The notes under the pieces: generated by a model | The model's database searches: none | The model's input: only the letters and a program-made list of their open reading frames with translations | Told to the model about the DNA's origin: nothing | Made by a program: the position numbers and the translations under genes | Shown: positions 1-6,928 of the stretch, piece by piece | Position numbering within the stretch: the first letter of the stretch is position 1 | How the letters are laid out: each line of letters starts with the position of its first letter | Origin: Deltaproteobacteria bacterium | GTDB lineage: Bacteria; Desulfobacterota; Desulfobacteria; C00003060; C00003106 | Length of the DNA: 10,079 nucleotides | Assembly (NCBI GenBank): GCA_019314005.1 | Contig: JAFDAE010000054.1 | Coordinates: 1-10,079, forward strand | Direction of reading: 5' to 3'

Positions 1-34
1 CTCTTTAGGATACTGGATACGGACACGTATTATA

Positions 35-61
35 TTGACAGAAGTTTCTGGATACTATAAT
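35..61 (+). promoter_or_regulatory. Possible sigma70-type promoter with a short spacer
   Basis: TTGACA (35-40) and TATAAT (56-61) both match the consensus hexamers exactly, but the spacer is 15 bp, shorter than the usual 16-18. The element GGATAC occurs at 8-13, 15-20 and 50-55, the last directly before the -10 box, so it could be an operator half-site. A promoter here would serve the gene at 178 through a leader of roughly 110 nt that contains the hairpin at 96-120. This is a sequence match only. Confidence 0.4.
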
Positions 62-95
62 AAAACTTGCCAAAAAGACAATTTAATGGTTTTAT

Positions 96-120
96 AAAAA
101 GTTGGCTTTAGCCCTTTTTT
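96..120 (+). terminator. Weak terminator-like or attenuator-like hairpin
   Basis: AAAAAG (96-101) can pair with CTTTTT (114-119), and inside it GGC (104-106) pairs with GCC (111-113) around the loop TTTA, with TT (102-103) bulged. The right arm ends in six T residues. It could terminate a transcript arriving from before the window. If the promoter at 35-61 is real, it could instead act as a leader attenuator for the gene at 178. The GC core is only 3-4 pairs, so stability is doubtful. Confidence 0.35.
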
Positions 121-177
121 ACGAAGTAATCAAATCTTAGTTCGTTTGTATTAAGATGTCAATTTGGAGTTTTTGCA

Positions 178-957
178 GTGACTATCTCAAAGTCAAAATC
201 ATCGGGTCTCACAAACCGCTGGTACGCAATAGGGGGCGTGTGTGTCGCATTGCTGCTGTTTGTGGCCGGTATATGGTTTTTTTTGAAACACGAGAGATCT
301 CCTGAAACAAAACAGGCAGCACAACCACAGGTAATGCAAATCCCTTCACAGAAGATCATCGATTACAACAAGATTCAATCAAAAGAAGATGAAGCGCTTA
401 CAGCCCTGATGGAGGAACGAAAGGCAGGTTATGGTCTTGAGAAGAGTCTTGATATGGTGGTTAAGAGCGGTGAAGCGATCAAGGTGGGCGACATAGTGGT
501 CCCGATGAAAAAAATTATGGACCAGGTTCGCCTCAAACTTCATGAAATTGTGGAAAGCGATTTAACCGACCACGACTTAGACTTGTCTGAAGCAGAGACG
601 GTTGGAATATATGTTGTGAGGTCGGGTGATAATATATGGAACGTTCACTTCAATTTACTCAAGGAGTATTTTAAGAACAAGGATGTGACCCTGTCCCCCC
701 TGGCTGATGAACCGGACCCAAAAGGATATAGCTCCGGTGTGGGCAAGATTTTGAAATTTTCCGAGAACTTGGTGCATATATACAACTTAAAAACCCAGGA
801 ATTGGACACAGACTTGTCCCTGCTTGAACCATTACAAAAGGTTGTTGTCTATAAGATGGAAATGATATTTGAGTTGTTGGACCAGATAGACTACGGCCAA
901 GTTGCTCTTCTCGAATTTGACGGAGAGACTCTGTGGGTTCCGGCGGAAACAAACTAA
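178..957 (+). CDS. Membrane-anchored protein with a LysM-like stretch, function unknown
   Basis: This 259-residue protein starts with GTG, supported by GGAG at 166-169 eight bases upstream. Residues 1-14 are polar and basic, followed by one strong membrane span at about 15-36, which points to an N-in anchor with the rest in the periplasm. Residues 40-140 are charged and probably helical. The segment at about 145-165 (YVVRSGDNIWNV and on) resembles the first half of a LysM motif, which in other proteins binds peptidoglycan, but a full repeat is not evident. The tail (190-255) alternates hydrophobic and charged residues and ends in a beta-like stretch, VALLEFDGETLWVP. There is no catalytic motif. 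It is a plausible cell-envelope protein, but I do not recognise the family. The stop codon is immediately followed by the palindromic element at 958. Confidence 0.8.
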   Translation: MTISKSKSSGLTNRWYAIGGVCVALLLFVAGIWFFLKHERSPETKQAAQPQVMQIPSQKIIDYNKIQSKEDEALTALMEERKAGYGLEKSLDMVVKSGEAIKVGDIVVPMKKIMDQVRLKLHEIVESDLTDHDLDLSEAETVGIYVVRSGDNIWNVHFNLLKEYFKNKDVTLSPLADEPDPKGYSSGVGKILKFSENLVHIYNLKTQELDTDLSLLEPLQKVVVYKMEMIFELLDQIDYGQVALLEFDGETLWVPAETN

Positions 958-1098
958 TGTTCATCCAGAAACGGCATCTTTTGACCCAATACTGCGTTCT
1001 CCGCAGGTTTCCGTCCTCGACGTAGCGCTGCTACGCCTGCGGTAAAAACCTTTGTGCGGCCTTGTCTTGGGACAAAGTCTACCATTTCTGAATGAACA
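958..1098. repeat. 141-bp imperfect palindromic repeat element
   Basis: The outer ends are exact inverted repeats: TGTTCAT (958-964) and ATGAACA (1092-1098). Inside, CAGAAACGG pairs with CCATTTCTG, and CCCAATAC pairs imperfectly with GTCTTGGG. The centre, CGTAGCGCTGCTACG (1021-1035), is a perfect 6-bp stem with a 3-nt loop. The whole could fold into one long, interrupted hairpin in DNA or RNA. No target-site duplication is obvious. It starts right after the stop codon at 955-957 and ends 19 bp before the purB start. Such GC-rich palindromes are typical of REP-like or miniature inverted-repeat families. I infer that it is dispersed in the genome, since there is only one copy here. Confidence 0.75.
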
Positions 1099-1117
1099 CC
1101 AAGAAGATAGGAAGACG

Positions 1118-2413
1118 ATGATTGAGCGATATACACGGAAGATTATGGGTGACCTCTGGACGGAGGAGAACAAGTATCGGCAATGGCTCAAGGTCGAGGT
1201 CCTGGCCTGTGAAGCCCTGGCCAAATTAGGCGAAGTACCCGAAGGCGCTGTTGATACCATACGGGCAAAGGCCGCGTTTTCCGTGGACCGTGTACATGAG
1301 ATTGAAAAAGAGACAAAACATGATGTTGTTGCGTTTTTGACCAACGTGGCCGAAAATGTAGGGCCTGATTCCCGTTATATCCATCTCGGAATGACCTCCT
1401 CTGATGTCCTTGACACCAGCACTGCCATCCTTTTGAAAGAGGCCGCGGATATTATACTCAAAGATATCGACGCGCTTCTTTTAGCGTTAAAGGAGAAGGC
1501 GTCCGAGCACAAAGATACGGTAATGATCGGACGATCTCATGGTATCCATGCCGAGCCGATAACCTTTGGCCTGAAGCTGGCTGTCTGGTACGATGAGATG
1601 AAAAGAAACCGGCAAAGGATGGAGCAGGCCAAAGAGACGGTCAGCGTTGGTATGATTTCCGGCGCGGTAGGAACATTTGCCAACATTTCTCCTGAAATAG
1701 AAATATATATCTGTGCAAAATTGGGGCTAAAGCCGGCGCCGGCTTCCACCCAGGTTATTCAAAGAGACCGTCACGCCGAATATCTTAATGCCCTCGCAAT
1801 GGTTGCTTCCACCATAGAAAAGATGGCGGTTGAGGTGCGTCATCTCCAGCGTACAGAGGTGCTGGAGGCAGAGGAGTATTTTTCCAAAGGTCAGAAAGGG
1901 TCTTCGGCCATGCCTCACAAGAGGAACCCTATTGCTTCTGAAAACATGTCTGGTTTGGCTCGGTTGGTTCGATCCAATGCCCAGGCCGGAATGAATAATA
2001 TCGTGCTCTGGCATGAGAGAGACATCAGCCATTCTTCCGTGGAAAGGGTAATTCTCCCTGACAGCACCATCCTGATTGATTACATGCTGTCTCGTTTTAC
2101 CGGGATTATTAAGAATCTTGCGGTATATCCCGACAGGATGCGCCGGAACCTGGAAATGATGAAGGGGCTGATATTTTCTCAACAGGTGTTGCTGGAATTA
2201 GCGAGGTGCGGCGTTACCCGTGAAGACGCTTACAAGATGGTGCAGAGACAGGCGATGCGGGTATGGGAGGAGGGCCTTGATTTCAAATCACTTTTATCGG
2301 AAGATCCGGATATAAGAAAATATTTGAGCGAAGACAAGATCGTTCAGATATTTGATGTTAAATATCACTTGAAGCATGTTGATACTATCTTTAAACGGGT
2401 TTTTGACTCATGA
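1118..2413 (+). CDS. purB: Adenylosuccinate lyase
   Basis: PurB acts twice in cytosolic purine synthesis. It splits SAICAR to AICAR plus fumarate, and adenylosuccinate to AMP plus fumarate. The protein has 431 residues, normal for the short bacterial form, and belongs to the fumarase/aspartase superfamily. Visible signatures are KHDV (67-70, His68), TSSDVLDTS (93-101), GRSHGIHAEP (138-147, His141 in the general-acid position) and the flexible catalytic loop GSSAMPHKRNP (261-271). The start chosen is the ATG at 1118, where the family motif MIERYTR begins, with AGGAAG at 1109-1114 as a closely spaced ribosome site. An in-frame start further upstream would translate the palindromic repeat and is rejected. 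The last codons overlap the next gene through ATGA (2410-2413). No dedicated promoter is evident between the repeat and the start. Confidence 0.97.
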   Translation: MIERYTRKIMGDLWTEENKYRQWLKVEVLACEALAKLGEVPEGAVDTIRAKAAFSVDRVHEIEKETKHDVVAFLTNVAENVGPDSRYIHLGMTSSDVLDTSTAILLKEAADIILKDIDALLLALKEKASEHKDTVMIGRSHGIHAEPITFGLKLAVWYDEMKRNRQRMEQAKETVSVGMISGAVGTFANISPEIEIYICAKLGLKPAPASTQVIQRDRHAEYLNALAMVASTIEKMAVEVRHLQRTEVLEAEEYFSKGQKGSSAMPHKRNPIASENMSGLARLVRSNAQAGMNNIVLWHERDISHSSVERVILPDSTILIDYMLSRFTGIIKNLAVYPDRMRRNLEMMKGLIFSQQVLLELARCGVTREDAYKMVQRQAMRVWEEGLDFKSLLSEDPDIRKYLSEDKIVQIFDVKYHLKHVDTIFKRVFDS

Positions 2414-3063
2414 TTCCTAAAAAAATGGTCAGGATGGTACAAGGCAACCTTTTGCTGGCATGCATCCTTTGTGTGGCTGTTGCTGGTTGCGGTCCCATCG
2501 GGCGTTTTGTGAATTCGGAGGAACCGTATAGGACAGAAGATTACCAAGGAGCGTTCGAAAGATGGACAAGAGAGGCGCGGATCTATAGGGGATTTGATAT
2601 GGAGCTGATCGTTTCGGCTACATTCAAGTCCGCTGATTATCGCAGAACATACGCAAAAGAGTATGCCAAGACCTATATTTTGTCCGATGAAGATGAACTT
2701 AAATTTGAACAGGACCAGCTGAAAGCGGCCGCAGAGTTCCACGATTTTGTGATGACTGCCTCTATCCCGGATGACAAGTGGAACGATTTTGAAAAAAAAG
2801 ATTCGATCTGGAAGGTCTACCTGACAAATGAAGCAAACGATCGAATAAGCCCGGTAGAGATTAGAAAATTAAACAGGAAAGACCCAACGATAGCGCAGTT
2901 TTTCCCGTACGTAAGTCCGTGGCGCCGAGTGTATTCCTTGAGATTTCCGGTCACGATACCGGAACGAGGGACAGCCTTTATCGGTCCGGACACGCATTCG
3001 ATTACCCTGACCGTAACCGGGGTAAGGGGGACGTGCGAGATGAGTTGGAAATTGGGGGATTGA
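2410..3063 (+). CDS. Predicted lipoprotein, function unknown
   Basis: The 217-residue product begins with a lipoprotein signal peptide: a basic N-region (KKMVR), a hydrophobic core at about 14-25, and a lipobox VAG-C with Cys27 as the lipidation site. Residue +2 is Gly, which does not match the Asp inner-membrane retention signal, so outer-membrane sorting is possible. The mature part is charged and tyrosine-rich (for example YRRTYAKEYAKTY near 78-90), with a beta-like C-terminal half containing VYSLRFPVTIPE and SITLTVTG. I do not recognise the family. The ATG overlaps the purB stop (ATGA) and has no clear ribosome site of its own, so translational coupling to purB is likely. ATG codons at 2425 and 2434 are alternative starts that would keep the signal peptide. 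Confidence 0.8.
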   Translation: MIPKKMVRMVQGNLLLACILCVAVAGCGPIGRFVNSEEPYRTEDYQGAFERWTREARIYRGFDMELIVSATFKSADYRRTYAKEYAKTYILSDEDELKFEQDQLKAAAEFHDFVMTASIPDDKWNDFEKKDSIWKVYLTNEANDRISPVEIRKLNRKDPTIAQFFPYVSPWRRVYSLRFPVTIPERGTAFIGPDTHSITLTVTGVRGTCEMSWKLGD

Positions 3064-3083
3064 GGAATTTAGGGATTTTTGTT

Positions 3084-3246
3084 AAATTCGAAATCCGAAG
3101 CACGAAATCCGAAACAAATACAAATGACCAAAGCCCAAAATCCAAAACAAAAGTGCTTCGTAAAGCCTTTCAGGATAAAGTTTTGAAAATTTGATATTTG
3201 AATTTCGAATTTGTTTCGTATTTCGATATTCGTATTTCGGATTTTC
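3084..3246. repeat. AT-rich inverted-repeat element (MITE-like)
   Basis: The left arm (about 3084-3127) carries AAATTCGAAATCCGAAGCACG and then GAAATCCGAAACAAATACAA. The right arm (about 3190-3246) carries the complements: AATTTCGAATTTGTTTCGTA, then TTTCGATATTCG, then TATTTCGGATTTT. The arms are imperfect inverted copies rich in the word TTCG/CGAA, around a centre of about 60 nt that is not obviously symmetrical. I recall very similar CGAAATCCGAA-type repeats in genomes of Deltaproteobacteria and Planctomycetes, though this was not checked. No transposase is encoded. The element lies between the lipoprotein gene and yajC, and the short frame running through it is an artefact. Confidence 0.75.
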
Positions 3247-3300
3247 TTTTACTATGGACTATCAGTTGTGAACTAAGAACTTAAACTAAGGAGGTGCGTT

Positions 3301-3642
3301 TTGTTGTTTGATAGTATTGCTTATGCCATGGGCGCAGGAGGCGCTGAGGGAGGACAGCCCGGAGGATTTCAGGCTCTGATCCCGCTTGTCTTGATGTTTG
3401 TGATTTTTTACTTTCTGTTGATTCGTCCGCAGCAGAAAAAAGTCAAAAAACACCGCGAAATGTTAGGTAGTCTAAAAAAAGGTGATCAGATTCTAACCAG
3501 CGGTGGTATTTACGGCAAGATTGTCGGTCTTACAGATACTATTGCGACCGTTGAAATAGCGGACAAAGTGCGTGTTAAGGTTAGCCGTGCCAATATTGGC
3601 GATTTGGTACAAACCGTACAGGGCGGTAACCAGGGACAGTAA
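3301..3642 (+). CDS. yajC: Sec translocon accessory subunit YajC
   Basis: YajC is a small inner-membrane protein that associates with SecDF and SecYEG during protein export. The 113-residue product shows the family layout: a short glycine-rich N-terminus, one membrane span at about 25-42 (LIPLVLMFVIFYFLLI), the hallmark RPQQKKVKKH directly after it, then the small cytoplasmic domain with LKKGDQILTSGGIYGKI. Translation starts at TTG (3301) with a strong AAGGAGGTG at 3288-3296. The adjacent TTG at 3304 is also possible. It is the first gene of the yajC-secD-secF cluster, the standard arrangement. The preceding gap holds the AT-rich repeat, so the cluster may have its own promoter just after 3246, although I see no convincing boxes. 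Confidence 0.96.
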   Translation: MLFDSIAYAMGAGGAEGGQPGGFQALIPLVLMFVIFYFLLIRPQQKKVKKHREMLGSLKKGDQILTSGGIYGKIVGLTDTIATVEIADKVRVKVSRANIGDLVQTVQGGNQGQ

Positions 3643-3652
3643 GGGGTCTCAA

Positions 3653-3694
3653 GGCCACACCTGAGTCATGAGGTGTGGCCGTTTGATGTTTTTT
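3653..3694 (+). terminator. Stem-loop between yajC and secD (attenuator or processing site)
   Basis: GGCCACACCT (3653-3662) and AGGTGTGGCC (3671-3680) form a perfect 10-bp stem with the loop GAGTCATG. A run of six T residues (3689-3694) follows after eight bases, so it is terminator-like but with the T-tract displaced. Within a conserved operon it more likely lowers read-through or stabilises the yajC end of the mRNA than stops transcription fully. The sequence just before it, GGTCTCAA (3645-3652), also matches the end of the small element at 5326-5362. Confidence 0.6.
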
Positions 3695-3716
3695 GTAAAT
3701 TAATAAGGAGTACCAA

Positions 3717-5309
3717 TTGAAGACTTTCAAATGGCGCGTCATTTTAATCCTGGCGATACTTGTGGTTGCTTGTGTATACGTGTTCCCATCTTTTGGCGTG
3801 CCGGCATGGTGGCCTAATTTACTGCCCTCGGAAAAAATCCATCTCGGCTTAGACCTGCAGGGGGGTATGCACCTGGTGCTGGAAGTGGAGTCGGACAAAG
3901 CGGTTGAAAGCGCTATGGAACGGATATCACAAGAACTCAAGACATCTCTCATAAAGGCCAAAATCAGATATAGAGATCTTGATCGTATCGAAGGGGACAA
4001 GATTAGGCTCAGGATATTAAATCCGGATCAAATATCTTCTTTTGAGGATGTTATAGAGAAGTCGTTTGGGATACTCGAGATCACCTCAAAGGATACAAGC
4101 GGGGATGAACCTAAGTTTCAACTGGTCCTCAAAGGGGAAGAGGCGAGATACATAAAAAAAATGGCGGTTGATCAGGGATTGGAGACGATCCGTAACCGTA
4201 TTGATCAATTTGGTGTAAGTGAGCCTGATATCCGTCCACAGGGGGAAAATCGGATATTGATACAACTACCCGGAATAAAGGATCCCAAAAGGGCAGTTGA
4301 GTTGATAGGAAAGACGGCGTTGTTAGAGTTCAAACTGGTCGATGACGAACACAGTCTTAAGGACGCTCTTAAGGGGATAATTCCACCAGACGATGAGATA
4401 CTGACTGAAGTGGAAGTGGATCCCGTGACCAAACAGGAGAGAAGGATTCCCTATTTGATTAAGAAAAGAACGTACCTCACGGGTGAGTACCTGACCGATG
4501 CCAGGGTCCAGATCGACTCCCAGTACAATGAGCCGTATGTATCGATTGAATTTGATAAAAAAGGGGCGAGATTATTTGAACAAGTAACCGGCGCAAATGT
4601 GAAAAAACGCCTTGCCATTGTTCTTGACGGACATGTCTATTCTGCCCCTGTTATTCAAGAAAAGATTGCCGGAGGTCAGGCACGAATTACCGGCAATTTT
4701 ACCACAGAAGAAGCCCACGACCTTGCGATCGTACTGAGGGCCGGCGCGCTTCCCGCGCCTGTTAAGATCCTGGAAGAGCGTACTGTGGGCCCCTCTTTAG
4801 GACGTGATTCAATCGAAAGCGGAATCTATTCTATACTTATTGGCGGTATTTTAGTGGTCTTGTTTATCCTTATTTATTACAAAAGGGCCGGCCTTATAGC
4901 AAATACCGCGCTCTTTTTAAATATCATCCTGATTGCGGCTGTCCTTGCCGCATTCAGGGCGACACTGACTCTCCCAGGGATTGCCGGTATCATCTTAACT
5001 ATCGGTATGGCCGTGGACGCGAACGTTATTATATTTGAGCGGATTCGCGAGGAGCTTCGCCTCGGAAAGACTCCCCGGGCTGCTGTAGACGGGGGATATT
5101 CCAAAGCGGTTCTTACGATCCTGGATGCCAATATTACCACCTTGATAGCAGCGCTGGTCCTGTTTCAATTCGGCACGGGTCCGGTAAAAGGATTTGCCGT
5201 TACCTTAAGTATAGGTATTTTGGCAAGTCTTTTTACCGCGCTTATAGTTTCACGGGTTATCTTTGATTACTTTCTCCTCCATCGGAAGGTTAAGCAGATC
5301 AGTATTTAG
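3717..5309 (+). CDS. secD: Protein translocase subunit SecD
   Basis: SecD, with SecF, uses the proton gradient to pull exported proteins out of SecYEG on the periplasmic side. The 530-residue product has TM1 at about 7-25, then the large periplasmic P1 region. This carries the family motif LGLDLQGGMHLVLEVE (43-58) and the segment GLETIRNRIDQFGVSEPDI (154-172). Five membrane spans follow from about 367 to 520. The conserved TM4 motif GMAVDANVIIFERIREE (430-446) contains Asp434, in the position of the proton-relay Asp of known SecD proteins. Length is normal for the form without fused SecF. It starts at TTG (3717) with AAGGAG at 3705-3710. No frameshift or missing motif is seen. Confidence 0.97.
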   Translation: MKTFKWRVILILAILVVACVYVFPSFGVPAWWPNLLPSEKIHLGLDLQGGMHLVLEVESDKAVESAMERISQELKTSLIKAKIRYRDLDRIEGDKIRLRILNPDQISSFEDVIEKSFGILEITSKDTSGDEPKFQLVLKGEEARYIKKMAVDQGLETIRNRIDQFGVSEPDIRPQGENRILIQLPGIKDPKRAVELIGKTALLEFKLVDDEHSLKDALKGIIPPDDEILTEVEVDPVTKQERRIPYLIKKRTYLTGEYLTDARVQIDSQYNEPYVSIEFDKKGARLFEQVTGANVKKRLAIVLDGHVYSAPVIQEKIAGGQARITGNFTTEEAHDLAIVLRAGALPAPVKILEERTVGPSLGRDSIESGIYSILIGGILVVLFILIYYKRAGLIANTALFLNIILIAAVLAAFRATLTLPGIAGIILTIGMAVDANVIIFERIREELRLGKTPRAAVDGGYSKAVLTILDANITTLIAALVLFQFGTGPVKGFAVTLSIGILASLFTALIVSRVIFDYFLLHRKVKQISI

Positions 5310-5320
5310 AAGATGTTAAA

Positions 5321-5367
5321 AACGAGAGACCTTTGAAAAACTGCCAGTTTTGCAAAGGTCTCAACGA
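5321..5367. mobile_element. 37-bp palindromic mini-element with 5-bp target duplication
   Basis: The core 5326-5362 is an almost perfect palindrome. GAGACCTTTG (5326-5335) pairs with CAAAGGTCTC (5353-5362), and AAAACTG (5337-5343) pairs with CAGTTTT (5345-5351). There is a single A/G mismatch (5336/5352) and one central base. The core is bracketed by the direct repeat AACGA at 5321-5325 and 5363-5367, which looks like a target-site duplication. It therefore resembles two fused terminal inverted repeats of a transposable element, or the scar of one. It sits in the secD-secF gap and ends eight bases before the GGAGAG ribosome site of secF. In RNA it would form a strong hairpin. Related half-copies occur at 7274 and 8987. 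Confidence 0.75.
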
Positions 5368-5379
5368 ATCGGAGAGATC

Positions 5380-6465
5380 ATGGAGTTAATTAAACCGAAC
5401 ATCAATATAGACTTTATTGGAAAACGAAAGATAGCCTTTATTGTGTCTCTGACACTGGTTATTATAAGCATTGTTTCTCTGGTAATGAAAGGTGGCCCCA
5501 ACTATGGCATTGATTTTGCCGGAGGAATGCTGATTCAGATAAAATTTGCGCAGTCGATCACTCCCGGCGAGATCAAAGAAGTCCTCAGTACTGTAGGCAT
5601 TGAAAATGCTTCTGTACAACAGTTTGGAGACGTTGAGGATAAGGAATACCTTATACGAGCCGAAAAAACATCTGAAACCTCGGAAAGACTCGCCGACAAA
5701 ATCAAGGGAAATCTTGAGGCCACATATCCCGACAATAAAGTAGAAGTCCGCAGAGTGGAAATGGTCGGTCCCAAGGTGGGAAAGGACCTCCGTGAAAAGG
5801 CCCTTCAAGCCTTGTTCGCTGCTATTCTCCTGATTGCCGTCTACATTTCGGGAAGATTCGAATTAAAATGGATCACCGGTATCATTGTTGCGTTGGTGCT
5901 GTTGATTGCGATTTACTTCTTTTCTATGTTTCATATGCATATCCCGACCTTAATTGTCCTTGCTCTCTTAGTCACGTTGGGACTTTGCGTCTATCTGGAA
6001 CTTAGATATGCTCTGGGAGCTATTGTCGCATTGATCCATGATGTGATAATTACGATGGGCATTTTTTCGCTGCTCGACAAAGAGTTCACCCTACCCATTG
6101 TCGCGGCGCTCTTGACTATCATAGGGTATTCTCTGAACGATACCATTATCGTATACGACAGAATCCGGGAAAACCTGCGCAAATACCACAAAGAGGCGTA
6201 TGATACAATTGTCAACAAAAGTATCAATCAGACATTAAGCCGAACTATCCTTACCTCTGTGACAACACTTATGGTGGTGGTGTCCCTTTTTATATTCGGA
6301 GGAGGAATCATTCACGATTTTGCCTTTGCCATGATTATAGGGATCGTTATAGGAACCTATTCCTCCATCTACGTAGCAAGTCCAATCCTGATTCTATTGC
6401 GGAAAGGCACGGCTGCCAAAAGGGCGATTTCAAGAAGAGGACGTTCGAAGTTTGTTTTAAGATAG
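5380..6465 (+). CDS. secF: Protein translocase subunit SecF with an extra TM hairpin
   Basis: SecF is the partner of SecD in the proton-driven export motor. TM1 lies at about 18-36, followed by the motif GPNYGIDFAGGMLIQIKF (39-56) and the periplasmic P4 domain to about 140. The C-terminal membrane block contains LGAIVALIHD (212-221) and GYSLNDTIIVYDRIREN (249-265), with Asp254 in the proton-relay position. The start is the ATG at 5380 with GGAGAG at 5371-5376. An in-frame TTG at 5350 lies inside the palindromic element and is rejected. The protein has 361 residues, about 45 more than a typical SecF of roughly 300-320. The excess is a hydrophobic stretch at about 161-206 that adds two likely membrane spans, and it looks like a tandem copy of the TM2/TM3 junction. 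Confidence 0.95.
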   Translation: MELIKPNINIDFIGKRKIAFIVSLTLVIISIVSLVMKGGPNYGIDFAGGMLIQIKFAQSITPGEIKEVLSTVGIENASVQQFGDVEDKEYLIRAEKTSETSERLADKIKGNLEATYPDNKVEVRRVEMVGPKVGKDLREKALQALFAAILLIAVYISGRFELKWITGIIVALVLLIAIYFFSMFHMHIPTLIVLALLVTLGLCVYLELRYALGAIVALIHDVIITMGIFSLLDKEFTLPIVAALLTIIGYSLNDTIIVYDRIRENLRKYHKEAYDTIVNKSINQTLSRTILTSVTTLMVVVSLFIFGGGIIHDFAFAMIIGIVIGTYSSIYVASPILILLRKGTAAKRAISRRGRSKFVLR

Positions 6466-6478
6466 TGGGTGAGACGAT

Positions 6479-6928
6479 ATGAAATGGAAGAAGAAACGGC
6501 TTAATTATCTGATTGATAAATCTTTTCAATTGCGCTTGCTGTTCATGACGCTTATTTCCCTGGTGGTCTTTACCATTTTTGTAGGCTGGCAGGTTTTCTA
6601 CGCTATGTGGCCTATTATCGTACGTGAGGCCCCGACGTTTAGAATCGAAATTATCAGGGCTGATTTTTTACTTCGATTACTACATTTTAGCGTTCCTGTT
6701 TTGTTGGTTATCGGTGTGCTGGTTATCATTTTTTCTCACCGGATCGTGGGGCCGATTTACCGTGTTAAACGAGCTCTTGATGATTTGATTGCAGGGAAGG
6801 ATGTTCAAGAGATCCGGTTTAGGGAAAATGATGAATTTCAATCTCTTGTTCCAAGGATAAACAAGGTGATTCAGTTAGTAAAAGAACTCAGGGCGTCAAA
6901 TTCTAAGTCGCATAGGAGCGTACTGTGA
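6479..6928 (+). CDS. HAMP-domain membrane protein without an output domain
   Basis: The 149-residue protein has a basic N-terminus, TM1 at about 18-40, a short periplasmic loop of roughly 28 residues (41-68), TM2 at about 69-87, and a HAMP linker at about 88-135. The HAMP features visible are the GP pair (91-92) after TM2, the first helix YRVKRALDDLIAGK (94-107), and the RENDEF junction (115-120) before the second helix. HAMP domains normally relay signals from sensor to kinase, cyclase or methyl-accepting domains, but here nothing follows. It begins 13 bp after secF with a modest GGGTGAG site (6467-6473), so it is probably cotranscribed with secDF. Its stop overlaps the cupin start by GTGA. 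A partner protein supplying the output is an inference. The function is unknown. Confidence 0.85.
   Translation: MKWKKKRLNYLIDKSFQLRLLFMTLISLVVFTIFVGWQVFYAMWPIIVREAPTFRIEIIRADFLLRLLHFSVPVLLVIGVLVIIFSHRIVGPIYRVKRALDDLIAGKDVQEIRFRENDEFQSLVPRINKVIQLVKELRASNSKSHRSVL

Noticed and set aside
1052..1117. Extended N-terminus for PurB from an upstream ATG
   Set aside because: Those codons are the right arm of the 141-bp palindrome, and the family N-terminus MIERYTR begins at 1118.
2919..3194. Forward reading frame of about 91 codons running from the lipoprotein gene into the AT-rich repeat
   Set aside because: Its first half is the lipoprotein gene in another frame and its tail is a translation of the inverted repeat (KSETNTND-like), with no ribosome site.
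5350..5379. TTG start for SecF ten codons upstream
   Set aside because: It lies within the palindromic mini-element, while the ATG at 5380 has GGAGAG at the right distance and the normal N-terminus.
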